Part shown: one piece after another, positions 28,293 to 35,996 of the stretch
Position numbering within the stretch: the first letter of the stretch is position 1
Layout of the letters: each line of letters begins with the position of its first letter
Assembly: GCA_031550975.1 (NCBI GenBank)
Contig: JAVBOC010000013.1
Location: 62,001 to 126,000, forward strand
From: UBA947 sp031550975
Lineage (GTDB): Bacteria > Cyanobacteriota > Vampirovibrionia > Gastranaerophilales > Gastranaerophilaceae
Length of the DNA: 64,000 bases
Direction of reading: 5' to 3'
Position numbers and translations under genes: made by a program
Notes under the pieces: model-generated
What the model was told of the DNA's origin: nothing
The model's database searches: none
The model's input: only the letters and a program-made list of their open reading frames with translations

Positions 28293-28667
28293 CTAAATTG
28301 CCCCAAAACAAGGTTTGTTCGTCAAAAATTCTTCGTGTGTTGCTATGACTCTGTCGTTCAAGTTATAAATTAATCCTTTGTTTAAATAGTGATATTGTTC
28401 GTTTGTTTTTGTGCCTTTTTTCACCTTGTAATCAATCTTTTTGTAATCCTCAAAATGTTTTTCGTACAGTCTTACTGCTGGCTCACCGGTGCGGCGAACA
28501 GTTGTTTTGATTATTCCATTGTGATTTTTTTCTTTGATTTCAGCGATTGGAGTCCAACAAACCGGACACTCATCTAAAAAGAATAAAGCACGCCATACTT
28601 TATTTTTTGGATCAAGTTCAAACTTGCGAGCCTTAAACTCACGATTACAACATCTAACTTTTTGCAT
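28293..28667 (-). CDS. Zn-ribbon phage protein, first gene of late operon
   Basis: 124 residues. CCNREFKARKFEL and DECPVCWTPIAE supply two Cys pairs for a zinc ribbon; GEPAVRLYEKHFEDYKKI follows. A GGGGGA site precedes the ATG. It sits 42 bp before the small terminase on the same strand. Possibly a DNA-binding or late-regulatory protein; no family is recognised. Confidence 0.65.
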   Translation of the reverse strand: MQKVRCCNREFKARKFELDPKNKVWRALFFLDECPVCWTPIAEIKEKNHNGIIKTTVRRTGEPAVRLYEKHFEDYKKIDYKVKKGTKTNEQYHYLNKGLIYNLNDRVIATHEEFLTNKPCFGAI

Positions 28668-28818
28668 AATAAATCCCCCGAAGATACCTTATTGGCTAAA
28701 CCTTGCGCACGCTTTAAAACGGTTTTTGCCCTTGCTGTAACGGCTGGTGTTCATTATGCGGTATTGGATTTTAAAAATCTGCCTTATTAAATTATTAACT
28801 CAAAATAAAAAACGACAC

Positions 28819-28844
28819 AAAAAAAGCCCTCTTGCGAGAGCCTT
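28819..28844 (-). terminator. Terminator after repressor gene
   Basis: On the minus strand GGCTCTC-GCAA-GAGGGC forms a stem with a GCAA loop, followed by seven T. It ends the repressor transcript and keeps it from reading into the late operon. Confidence 0.75.
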
Positions 28845-28851
28845 TGAAAAT

Positions 28852-29067
28852 TTATTTATTTTCAATCTTTATTTGATAATCCATAACATCTAATAGTTGC
28901 ACATATTCAGCGTGTTTAATTGTGCCATTACGGATCTTTTTTGCTATATTTTGTACGCTTTTATCATAACCATATTTTTCACTGTATGCTTGCGCCAGCT
29001 TTGCATAATCAAAGCCTTTAACACGCATATATCCAGTAAATTGATTGTAAATATTCAAATCTTCCAT
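28852..29067 (-). CDS. Probable lysogeny repressor (small HTH-like protein)
   Basis: 71 residues from 29067 (MEDLNIYNQFTGYMRVKGFD). The core FDYAKLAQAYSEKYGYDKSV, AKKIRNGTIKHAEYVQLL reads as a compact helix-turn-helix unit similar to DUF6471-type proteins. A TATAAT box preceded by TGG lies exactly 6 nt before the ATG and there is no ribosome-binding site, so the mRNA is probably leaderless, as for lambda cI from pRM. It faces the early genes across a region with two 16-bp palindromes, the expected layout of a repressor. Its role is inferred from context and fold. Confidence 0.65.
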   Translation of the reverse strand: MEDLNIYNQFTGYMRVKGFDYAKLAQAYSEKYGYDKSVQNIAKKIRNGTIKHAEYVQLLDVMDYQIKIENK

Positions 29068-29073
29068 ATTACC

Positions 29074-29082
29074 ATTATACCA
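29074..29082 (-). promoter_or_regulatory. Extended -10 promoter of repressor gene
   Basis: TGGTATAAT on the minus strand ends 6 nt before the ATG of the repressor, so transcription should begin at or next to the start codon. Confidence 0.6.
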
Positions 29083-29086
29083 TATT

Positions 29087-29102
29087 GTTACCCTAAAGTA
29101 AC
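29087..29102. promoter_or_regulatory. Operator palindrome 1
   Basis: GTTACCCTAAAGTAAC, an imperfect copy of the perfect palindrome at 29138-29153, placed just upstream of the repressor -10 box. Confidence 0.6.
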
Positions 29103-29105
29103 CCC

Positions 29106-29120
29106 ACATTACCATAATGT
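29106..29120. promoter_or_regulatory. Palindrome between operators
   Basis: ACATTAccaTAATGT, a 6-bp inverted repeat midway between the two main operators; related TAATGT appears again at 29166-29171. Confidence 0.45.
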
Positions 29121-29137
29121 AAACTTTTGTTACAATA

Positions 29138-29153
29138 GTTACTTTAAAGTAAC
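29138..29153. promoter_or_regulatory. Operator palindrome 2 (perfect)
   Basis: GTTACTTTAAAGTAAC is a perfect 16-bp palindrome. It lies ~20 bp upstream of the rightward -10 box TATAAT at 29174-29179, where a bound repressor would block the early promoter. Confidence 0.65.
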
Positions 29154-29173
29154 ATGAAAATACTTTAATGTGT

Positions 29174-29179
29174 TATAAT
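29174..29179 (+). promoter_or_regulatory. Early rightward promoter -10 box
   Basis: A consensus TATAAT upstream of the early genes; the -35 position overlaps operator 2. The 170-bp leader to the first gene contains small hairpins (for example around CCGACTGCGGAAACAATCGG) but no clear gene. Confidence 0.5.
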
Positions 29180-29353
29180 GAAAATATAGAAAGAACACAA
29201 ATAAAGATGCCCGACTGCGGAAACAATCGGACACCTGCGAACTTAACGGACTAAAAGCCTGTCAAATTCAACGCATTGTCATTATGGCAAAGAAAAACAG
29301 CTTTTTCAAGTCCTAGCAGTTCTGCGTACAAAAAAGAACGAAAGGACAATTTT

Positions 29354-29752
29354 ATGAACGAAACAAAAACCACGCAACTACAAGATGAGTTGCAACACTT
29401 TTCAGGAAGTGAAGAACATTTTGCGCAACCATTATTGAATCATTTTATTTACTCCGAGGGCGCAAAATACTTTTTTGAACATGCCGGCGACAACGGGGCA
29501 TATTGGATGGCAACTGATCTTGCAACCGAATTTTACCAAAACCTTGATGACGATTTTTATGTCATCAAATTACAGGTCAACGAAGATCAAACGGCAATTT
29601 TAACGGCTAATACCGGCGTGGATGAATCTACAAGTTACCAAAAAAAGTACAACTACACAGACATTGAGCCAAGCGAAACACCTTACAAATTCTATGCAGA
29701 TGTGCAAAAACTTGAAGACACAATGCGCTTTTACTTGCCAAGCGAATACTAA
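29354..29752 (+). CDS. DUF6876-like early phage protein
   Basis: Start at 29354 is set by GAAAGGAC upstream; 132 residues. LQHFSGSEEHFAQPL, FIYSEGAKYFFEHAGDNGAY and WMATDLATEFYQN follow the pattern of DUF6876, a family of small proteins from mobile elements with unknown function. It is the first early gene and is followed by a strong terminator, so it is made most strongly on early transcription. Confidence 0.7.
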   Translation: MNETKTTQLQDELQHFSGSEEHFAQPLLNHFIYSEGAKYFFEHAGDNGAYWMATDLATEFYQNLDDDFYVIKLQVNEDQTAILTANTGVDESTSYQKKYNYTDIEPSETPYKFYADVQKLEDTMRFYLPSEY

Positions 29753-29762
29753 ATCAGACCGG

Positions 29763-29797
29763 CGTTGCCGGTGTTATCCACCGGTAACGTTTTTTTT
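29763..29797 (+). terminator. Strong terminator after first early gene
   Basis: An 11-bp stem (CGTTGCCGGTG with CACCGGTAACG, one G-T pair), 5-nt loop and eight T. Downstream early genes would need antitermination or read-through. Confidence 0.85.
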
Positions 29798-29840
29798 GAG
29801 TTAACTAGATTTATTTTAAAAACGAAAGGAAAATAAAAAA

Positions 29841-30302
29841 ATGACAAATAACGAAATAATAAATTCAAATATGGATGACTTTTGCCGCTATATGCTACCT
29901 TTTGGGAGTTCAGACATTTGGCATTGTGTTGATACTGCTTTAAATGTTGACCTGTCAATGAGTGAACTCAAGGACATTATAACTGAATATTGCGAAAGTT
30001 GCGATATAAACCCGTTTGATGACAGCAAACACACTTTAGATATTAATTACATTTTATGGGATTACATATTGCAGCAAGCAAGATATGAGATTGAAAAATT
30101 AACCGGAATCGACATTGAAAGCGATTTAAGTGTTTATGTCAGTGGAAATTATATGTGTACTTCTTTTGACTGGAAATCAGAAGATCCCGAAGAAATAGAA
30201 CTAGGATTAAGAGATGCCAATGTAACAATGGACGATCTATGCGTTTACACAAACTTCTTACTTTCGCAAATGGATATTCTTATAGAAGCGGTGGCAGCAT
30301 GA
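29841..30302 (+). CDS. Early phage protein, unknown
   Basis: 153 residues, acidic, mostly helical (SELKDIITEYCESCDINPF, LWDYILQQARYEIEKLTGI). GAAAGGAAA precedes the ATG. It overlaps the next gene by 4 bp (ATGA). No family recognised. Confidence 0.65.
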   Translation: MTNNEIINSNMDDFCRYMLPFGSSDIWHCVDTALNVDLSMSELKDIITEYCESCDINPFDDSKHTLDINYILWDYILQQARYEIEKLTGIDIESDLSVYVSGNYMCTSFDWKSEDPEEIELGLRDANVTMDDLCVYTNFLLSQMDILIEAVAA

Positions 30303-30511
30303 TAATTTATTCGCTTTTTTACAAATACGGAAACAAAAAAGAATTAATCTTGCGTGGTGGTGAACTAGAAGCTATTTATACAGAATTGCGAAAATATGCA
30401 AAGCAAGCACTTAACAACAATCACGAAGTTTATTTTATCAAACACGGTTTTAATCTTAGTGAATATGGCACAACTGGTTATTACATTACAGCAAAAAAAT
30501 ATGAAAGGTAG
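30299..30511 (+). CDS. Small early phage protein, unknown
   Basis: Start at 30299 (MIIYSLFYKYGNKKEL) uses the ATGA overlap with the previous stop; 70 residues. Alternating strands and one helix (AIYTELRKYAKQALNN). No family recognised. Confidence 0.6.
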   Translation: MIIYSLFYKYGNKKELILRGGELEAIYTELRKYAKQALNNNHEVYFIKHGFNLSEYGTTGYYITAKKYER

Positions 30512-30517
30512 GCAACA

Positions 30518-30715
30518 GTGAAAAAAACAGAAGTTAAAAAATTAAGCGTAGAACACATTTTAAGTCTAATTTACAATAACAAAATTCTTGAAACGGCATT
30601 GCAAGATGTCGGCAAAGAAAAACTTGTGGACTTTATCACGGAACACTTTAACAAAGGGCATTTACAGCAATGTTTTTTAGACAATACAACTTATTACAAT
30701 TATGAAAGGATTTAA
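30518..30715 (+). CDS. Small early phage protein, unknown
   Basis: 65 residues from a GTG start with AAAGGTAGG upstream. Helical (VEHILSLIYNNKILETAL, DFITEHFNKGHLQQC). Starts 7 bp after the previous gene. No family recognised. Confidence 0.6.
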   Translation: MKKTEVKKLSVEHILSLIYNNKILETALQDVGKEKLVDFITEHFNKGHLQQCFLDNTTYYNYERI

Positions 30716-30718
30716 AAA

Positions 30719-30994
30719 ATGGAAATTAAATTAAGCAAAGATGAATATGCGCTAAAGCTACATGCGCACGGATTATTTGATTATGATGTCATAGATCCCG
30801 AAAATATAATCCATAGAGTAGTAACACGCAAAAACCCCGAAGATGGCGACCTTTGTAACGTATATTGCTTAGAAAGTACAAAATGGGGGCTTGTCATAGA
30901 TACCTCAAAAACACTTGTGGAGCAATTAAAAGAAATACGAAAAGAAGTCAAAGAATTTATGAAAACGGAAGGCGGCAACAATGACAGCAATTGA
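30719..30994 (+). CDS. Small early phage protein, unknown
   Basis: 91 residues, acidic, with IHRVVTRKNPEDGDLCNVY and a C-terminal helix LVEQLKEIRKEVKEF. GAAAGGA upstream. Overlaps the next gene by 14 bp. No family recognised. Confidence 0.6.
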   Translation: MEIKLSKDEYALKLHAHGLFDYDVIDPENIIHRVVTRKNPEDGDLCNVYCLESTKWGLVIDTSKTLVEQLKEIRKEVKEFMKTEGGNNDSN

Positions 30995-31310
30995 GAAAAA
31001 ATGCGAGAACTGCAAGCATCAAGAATGTAACGCTGAAATTTACCCTTGTTACAGGTGCGCCGAAAGTGGACGAAATGGATTTAAGCCAAAAGAAGAATTA
31101 AAAAAGCCTATAATTGATAAAGTAATTACAAAAATAGTGGACAAAGATGTTATTGACAGGGCATCAATGGGAACTTGCAAATATGATTTTTGGGCTGGTT
31201 TTGGGTTTCTTAGAGATGAAAACTTGTTAGATCTCTTGACTCCTTTAGAGTTTGAAGCTTTAAAAACAAGAAAAGCTGATTTTATAGCATTTCGTCTAGA
31301 ATACGATTAA
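30981..31310 (+). CDS. Cys-rich early phage protein
   Basis: 109 residues. The N-terminus CENCKHQECNAEIYPCYRC has five Cys and a His in a zinc-binding pattern often seen in short phage proteins; the C-terminus DLLTPLEFEALKTRKADFI is helical. GGCGGCAAC precedes the ATG. Last gene before a terminator. Confidence 0.6.
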   Translation: MTAIEKKCENCKHQECNAEIYPCYRCAESGRNGFKPKEELKKPIIDKVITKIVDKDVIDRASMGTCKYDFWAGFGFLRDENLLDLLTPLEFEALKTRKADFIAFRLEYD

Positions 31311-31337
31311 AGGGGGATTTACTCCCCCTTAATTTTT
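31310..31337 (+). terminator. Terminator ending small early operon
   Basis: AAGGGGGA pairs with TCCCCCTT around a short loop, followed by AATTTTTG. It separates the small early genes from the next two-gene unit. Confidence 0.8.
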
Positions 31338-31442
31338 GTTATTCCTTAGTCGCATGGCTGATTTTTTTCAAGATGTTTTCATGATGAAATTGTAATAAGG
31401 GAATCTGACTAGTGTATTTAAGAGTATGGAAGGAATAATATT

Positions 31443-32504
31443 ATGGCAGTTGTTGGGAAAACGACTTTAAGAAAAAATGAGTTGAAAAACTATTTTGGAC
31501 AAGAAGTTATAAATTTACTTGAAACTATTTATCCAAGGGATGCCAAGGCGCACATTGTAGATTCCATGCCGGACGAAGATCTGCAACGGATAAACGACAT
31601 GGCAACCGAAGAAGGACAAGATGCACTTATACAAGTTTGTCAGGAACAAAATATAACTGAATTTGATTATACAAATATGACCCCACATGATTTAGCCACA
31701 ATGGTTTTTCACAAAAATATGTGGGGTTTTTTATCCGCCGAAAACTTGTGTAATGTAGATTCTATTAATAAATTTTCAGATTACAAAGGCGAAAAGGCGA
31801 TCCAACCCGATTACGCCGCACTTGATTTTATGAAAGCTGAACTTTCAGGATATTTCTCTGCACAAGGCAGGGGCGGCGTTGTTGAAATTGAAAAATACGC
31901 TAGTAGCGACAGAATTACACACTTTATTAAATATGGGGATAAAATAAAAGATTTTAGTGTTTTGGAATCTAACGGATTTAAAAACCGGAAACTCCGTCTT
32001 TCAAAAGAAGCAACCATAATTTACTATCCGTCAAGAAAATCATTGAGAATACATGCCAGCAGCGAAAACTTAAAAGGATTCCTTGTTAAAAGTTTTGCAA
32101 GATATATTTTAAAAGATGAAGATTATTTTGCTAACCACGAAAAAGCTGTTTATTATGATCTTAAAAAAGTTTATCTGCTTAATGAATTTGCAAAAAGATT
32201 TAATCCGGACGAGATTGAAAATGTATCTTTGCGAGAATTGACCGTAAAGCATACAAGCGAAAACCGATCTAAAATAACCTTTTCAGGTTTGGATGTATTG
32301 CTGCAAATAGCAGAAACAAGAGCCGATTTAAACTCATACATGCCAGTAAAGGTTAAAATCTCGTTCACTTTAAAAGGTTACGGAAGACAAAACCGGCGGA
32401 CAATTGAAATCTCAATTCCGAACACGAGCAATTTAAACGACACACCAAGAGATCACCTGATTATGAAATACTTGATGGAATGGGGGATTGTTGTCATTGA
32501 TTAA
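31443..32504 (+). CDS. Unknown 353-residue protein, first gene of a two-gene unit
   Basis: GAAGGA lies before the ATG. The N-terminal ~95 residues are helical (KNELKNYFGQEVINLLETIY, MTPHDLATMVFHK). The middle and C-terminal part is mixed alpha/beta with basic stretches (FKNRKLRLSKEATIIYYPS, KISFTLKGYGRQNRRTIEI). No catalytic motif or known family is visible. It overlaps the winged-helix gene by 17 bp, and both lie between terminators, so they form one isolated transcription unit inserted in the early region. This suggests an accessory or control system rather than core replication. Confidence 0.65.
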   Translation: MAVVGKTTLRKNELKNYFGQEVINLLETIYPRDAKAHIVDSMPDEDLQRINDMATEEGQDALIQVCQEQNITEFDYTNMTPHDLATMVFHKNMWGFLSAENLCNVDSINKFSDYKGEKAIQPDYAALDFMKAELSGYFSAQGRGGVVEIEKYASSDRITHFIKYGDKIKDFSVLESNGFKNRKLRLSKEATIIYYPSRKSLRIHASSENLKGFLVKSFARYILKDEDYFANHEKAVYYDLKKVYLLNEFAKRFNPDEIENVSLRELTVKHTSENRSKITFSGLDVLLQIAETRADLNSYMPVKVKISFTLKGYGRQNRRTIEISIPNTSNLNDTPRDHLIMKYLMEWGIVVID

Positions 32505-33408
32505 GTTTTTACCATTATTAAAAACAGAATTAACGCCCTGCATTGAAGTTAGCGAACTTGAAAACGCCGATTATAAAGTATTCTTTGAAGAATTTTACAC
32601 AGATGCTACGATATGCCATAAGTGCGAAGAATTATGCGTAATTTCAAAAGCAAGGGATGAGTTCTGCAGCAAAGGCAGTTTTTATTTTGATGTTAAAACA
32701 ATCCCGACCGAAGACTTTAAGCGGCACAGATTTTTAATTGAGAATTTTTTAAAAGTTATTGCAGCAAAAAACAACATAAAAGGCACACCGCAAAAACGGG
32801 ATGATGAAACATTTTATATTGGCACAAAAAACGTGTCCGGCATGGAATACGACATTTTCTATATCCGAAATTTAACCGATAAAGACAAAAGATTTATAAA
32901 TGACAAACGGCATAAGCTGCAGGAATTAAAAACGGGCGATCGCCGCTTGATTATAATAACGCCGGATGAAATGATGCAGGATAAAACCACAGAAGATTTA
33001 TTGAGATTTTGTGAAGTTATCCGGCTGGACAAATTACTTGAAAATGATTTTGCGATTGATGGCTTAACTTCTTTTGCCGGTGAAGATTTAGAACACCTGA
33101 AAAATAATTATGATCTGTTAATTATCAGTTCAAAAGAAATTTACTTGATGAAAAATAAAATTTCTCTCACTCCGCAAGCGTTCAAGTTATTAAATTTCTT
33201 TGCCAAAAATCCTAATATTGCGTTTGATCGTGATAATTGCATCACGCAAGTATGGGGTGAAAGCTATGCAGAGGGCGACAAAACGCTATCCAATAACATA
33301 AGCGCAATTCGTAAATGTTTAAAAAATTCCAAGTATGCCGATTGTATCAAAGTTGAAAATAAGACAATCCGGTTTGAATTTGACAGTAAATTAATTTACA
33401 CAAAATAG
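32488..33408 (+). CDS. Winged-helix (PhoB-type) DNA-binding protein, second gene of the unit
   Basis: 306 residues from a TTG start that overlaps the previous gene (GGGGGA upstream); a second TTG two codons later is possible. The first ~210 residues are of unknown type with CHKCEELC near residue 43, a possible metal site. The last ~85 residues match the OmpR/PhoB winged helix: KISLTPQAFKLLNFFAKNP, FDRDNCITQVWGESY, KTLSNNISAIRKCLK and a final IRFEF strand. There is no receiver domain. It probably regulates its own unit or phage genes; the repeat cluster just downstream is a candidate site. Confidence 0.7.
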   Translation: MLSLIKFLPLLKTELTPCIEVSELENADYKVFFEEFYTDATICHKCEELCVISKARDEFCSKGSFYFDVKTIPTEDFKRHRFLIENFLKVIAAKNNIKGTPQKRDDETFYIGTKNVSGMEYDIFYIRNLTDKDKRFINDKRHKLQELKTGDRRLIIITPDEMMQDKTTEDLLRFCEVIRLDKLLENDFAIDGLTSFAGEDLEHLKNNYDLLIISSKEIYLMKNKISLTPQAFKLLNFFAKNPNIAFDRDNCITQVWGESYAEGDKTLSNNISAIRKCLKNSKYADCIKVENKTIRFEFDSKLIYTK

Positions 33409-33425
33409 TTATCAATAAAGAATTT

Positions 33426-33459
33426 TAGCCCTTGCAGAAATGCAGGGGCTATTTTTTTT
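33426..33459 (+). terminator. Terminator after two-gene unit
   Basis: TAGCCCTTGCA-GAAA-TGCAGGGGCTA stem (11 bp, one G-T) with a GAAA loop and eight T. Confidence 0.88.
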
Positions 33460-33508
33460 GCTAAGAAATTTGCTAAAAATTATCAAAAACTTAGCAAAAT
33501 TTAGCAAA
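33457..33508. repeat. Four copies of TTTGCTAA in inverted pairs
   Basis: TTTGCTAA occurs at 33457 and 33469, and its reverse complement TTAGCAAA at 33491 and 33501. The two pairs face each other around a 14-bp AT-rich centre. Spacing of 10-12 bp fits one helical turn, as in operators or replication iterons. It lies just before the RHH and replication genes. Confidence 0.7.
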
Positions 33509-33592
33509 AATCATGGGTAATTTTAAAAAGCTAGATCTCCAATAATAAAAACGTGAATGGATTACTAATTCAAAAGAAAGGAGATCGTAATA

Positions 33593-33757
33593 ATGAATCA
33601 CACTGTAAAAGAATATCGGGTAAACACAACTGCATATCTTTCAATTAAGCAGCTTGATGAATTGGATGAGATTGCGAAAGACAAAAAAGTATCAAGAAAT
33701 TTCTGCATTGATAGAGCGGTAACAGAATACATTAACGCTAACAAAAAGGAAATCTAA
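33593..33757 (+). CDS. Ribbon-helix-helix (CopG/Arc-like) protein
   Basis: 54 residues with AAAGGAG upstream. YRVNTTAYLSIKQLDELDEI and KKVSRNFCIDRAVTEYI match the beta strand, helix, turn, helix of RHH regulators. Its stop overlaps the start of the replication gene by 1 bp. It may bind the nearby TTTGCTAA repeats and control the replication operon. Confidence 0.75.
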   Translation: MNHTVKEYRVNTTAYLSIKQLDELDEIAKDKKVSRNFCIDRAVTEYINANKKEI

Positions 33758-34440
33758 TGAGCGGTTGGGTCAAGTTGCACAGAGATATTGAAAAATGGGA
33801 GTGGTACAGCGATAGTGTCGTGTTCCGTGTTTTTGTCCATTGTTTGATCAGGGCAAACCACACTTCTAGAAGCTGGCAATGTAAAGATATTCATGCCGGA
33901 AGTTTTGTTACTTCTTTGGCGCACTTAGCCGATCAAACCAGTTTATCAATTTCAAAAGTTAGAACTGCCCTTGACAAACTAAAAATGACAGGCGAAATAA
34001 CAGTCAAATCGCACGCTAAATACACCGTCATCACTGTATTTAACTGGGAAGCGTATCAGAAAGATGACACGCAGAATAACACGCAAGATGACACACAAAT
34101 CGCACACAAATCGCATGCTAATGACATGCAAATCGCAACAAACAAGAATGAAAAGAATGTAAGAAAGAAAGAATTAAAGAAAAGTATATATGGCAAATTT
34201 AAAAACATAAAATTAACCGATTCAGAATTAAAAAATCTTCAAGAAGAATTTGGAGCATCCGAAACCGAACAAGCCATTGAATACTTATCAGCCTACAAAG
34301 AGGAAAAGGGCTACAAAAATAAAAACGACAACTTAACGCTTAGACGTTGGGTCTTTGAAGCGTGCCAAAAAAATAAGCAAAAACCCGTCAATCCTGAACC
34401 TGCACAGGATGCGGACTTTTATATGAAATTAAGCAGGTAG
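33757..34440 (+). CDS. Phage replication initiator (DnaD-like N-terminal winged helix)
   Basis: 227 residues. The start SGWVKLHRDIEKWEWYSDS and HAGSFVTSLAHLADQTSLSI, VRTALDKLKMTGEITV are the pattern of phage replisome organiser proteins with a winged helix. A hydrophilic linker rich in Asp/Asn/Thr/Gln follows (residues ~100-140), then a C-terminal helical region (NNDNLTLRR-like NDNLTLRRWVFEACQ). Directly before the DnaC-like loader, the usual pair that loads host helicase at the phage origin. Confidence 0.8.
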   Translation: MSGWVKLHRDIEKWEWYSDSVVFRVFVHCLIRANHTSRSWQCKDIHAGSFVTSLAHLADQTSLSISKVRTALDKLKMTGEITVKSHAKYTVITVFNWEAYQKDDTQNNTQDDTQIAHKSHANDMQIATNKNEKNVRKKELKKSIYGKFKNIKLTDSELKNLQEEFGASETEQAIEYLSAYKEEKGYKNKNDNLTLRRWVFEACQKNKQKPVNPEPAQDADFYMKLSR

Positions 34441-34452
34441 AAAGAGGTAACA

Positions 34453-35175
34453 ATGAAAGATCTATTCGTAGAATCAGAAAATTACAGAACAATTTACGGA
34501 AACCAAGAAGCAAAACAACAAGCAGACGAACTGTTTGAAAAAACACAGAGTATTGAAAAAGTGGACGAATTTTGCAGACAGCATATTTTGAAACACAAAG
34601 CAGACTTCCTACTTGAAAATTCTAAAATTGACAAGCGTTTTGCAAGACGGACGTTTGAGGATTTTAAGCCGTTCAATGAAACAACTAAAAACGCCAAAGA
34701 AAAGGCTTTAGAGTATGCACAAAATATACTAATCTATTTAGATTGCGGTAAGAACCTGATTATAGAGGGTGCAGGTTGTGTCGGCACAGGGAAAACACAC
34801 TTGGCTTGTGCAATTGCGCATCACGTTATGCAAGCTGGTATTCCTGCAAAGTTTATAAACGTGATTTCTATGATTTCAGAGATCAAAGAAAGTTTTGACA
34901 TCCAAAAATACACAGACATCGAACTTCTGATAATTGATGATCTTGGCAAAGAAAAAAGCACGGATTGGGTTTGTGAAACAATCTATGCGATTATCAACAA
35001 ACGCTATGAGCAAATGAAGCCAACCGTCATAACGATTGAAAATTCCATGCCGGAAATGACACACAATTACGGTGATAAAGGCAAGGCAATTATAAGCAGA
35101 ATTTCAGAAGACTTCCGTTTAATCCGCCTCAACGGTAACGATTACAGACAAAATCGTGGGGGTGATGATGAGTAA
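34453..35175 (+). CDS. DnaC-like helicase loader ATPase
   Basis: 240 residues. Walker A EGAGCVGTGKTH at about 105-115, Walker B LLIIDDLGKEKS near 155, and a sensor-I-like VITIENSMPEM. The N-terminus (FARRTFEDFKPFNETTK) matches DnaC/DnaI/IstB-type proteins. It hands host DnaB-type helicase to the phage origin. AGAGGT precedes the ATG; overlaps the methyltransferase gene by 8 bp. Confidence 0.88.
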   Translation: MKDLFVESENYRTIYGNQEAKQQADELFEKTQSIEKVDEFCRQHILKHKADFLLENSKIDKRFARRTFEDFKPFNETTKNAKEKALEYAQNILIYLDCGKNLIIEGAGCVGTGKTHLACAIAHHVMQAGIPAKFINVISMISEIKESFDIQKYTDIELLIIDDLGKEKSTDWVCETIYAIINKRYEQMKPTVITIENSMPEMTHNYGDKGKAIISRISEDFRLIRLNGNDYRQNRGGDDE

Positions 35176-35785
35176 CATAATAAAAACAAACAGTAATGAC
35201 TGGATGGGTAACAAAAAAAGTATCTTCACTGCCATTGGTGCGAGTAACCATAGCAGCTATGAGAGAGAACAAAACGACTATTACGCAACCAGTCCGGTTG
35301 CAGCGGAATGTCTTTTGAAATTAGAACCTGAATTGAATAATATTTGGGAGTGCGCTTGCGGTGAGGGACATTTAGCCAAAGTATTTGATGAACACGGCAA
35401 ACTGGGTTATGCAAGCGATCTCATTGATAGAGGTTACGGGGCGTTTGATATGGATTTTCTTAATACAGAACCATATCAATGGGACGGTGATATTGTAACC
35501 AATCCACCTTATAAATACGCTAAAGAGTTCATAGAACAGGCAATATTGAGCGTTAAAGATGGGCGAAAAGTCTGCATGTTCCTCAAATTAACCTTTTTGG
35601 AGGGCAAAGCACGTCAAAAATTCTTCAAACAATATCCGCCAAAAACCTTGTATGTATCTAGTTCAAGAATAAATTGTGCAAGAAACGGTGATTTTAAAAC
35701 TTTCACGTCTTCCGCAATCGCTTACGGTTGGTATGTTTGGGAAAAAGGCTACACTGGCGCAACGCAAGTGCAGTGGTTTAATTGA
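35168..35785 (+). CDS. Phage DNA N6-adenine methyltransferase-like protein
   Basis: Start at 35168 (MSNIIKTNSNDW) follows GGGGGTG. 205 residues. YYATSPVAAECLLKLEP, then WECACGEGHLAKVF as the SAM-binding motif I and DIVTNPPYKYAKEF as the catalytic NPPY motif, then VCMFLKLTFLEGKAR. This is a short Dam-like form without a clear target-recognition domain. No restriction partner is next to it, so it probably protects or marks phage DNA. Confidence 0.85.
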   Translation: MSNIIKTNSNDWMGNKKSIFTAIGASNHSSYEREQNDYYATSPVAAECLLKLEPELNNIWECACGEGHLAKVFDEHGKLGYASDLIDRGYGAFDMDFLNTEPYQWDGDIVTNPPYKYAKEFIEQAILSVKDGRKVCMFLKLTFLEGKARQKFFKQYPPKTLYVSSSRINCARNGDFKTFTSSAIAYGWYVWEKGYTGATQVQWFN

Positions 35786-35792
35786 GGTTGTT

Positions 35793-35948
35793 ATGCAATT
35801 GTTACCGATAAATGAAACACATTATGAAGAAACCTTAAATGCTTTTCAGCCATTTTACAAAGAACCTTTGACAAAGGAAGATGCTATTGAGATTCAAGGC
35901 AATATTAGAGCATTATGTGATTGGATTGAGAGGACAAAAGAATGTTAA
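35793..35948 (+). CDS. Small early protein between methyltransferase and integrase
   Basis: 51 residues (MQLLPINETHYEETLNAFQ start), with GAGG 6 nt upstream of the ATG. Helical and acidic (KEDAIEIQGNIRALCDWIE). No family recognised. Confidence 0.55.
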   Translation: MQLLPINETHYEETLNAFQPFYKEPLTKEDAIEIQGNIRALCDWIERTKEC

Positions 35949-35996
35949 GAATTGCGTCCAAAACCCACTATTTTAGATGCTTTTGGGGGAAATCAG

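Noticed and set aside
6420..28667. Alternative genetic code with TGA read as an amino acid
   Set aside because: All other phage genes are intact without in-frame TGA and several genes end in TGA; the single TGA in the fibre is better explained by mutation or re-initiation.
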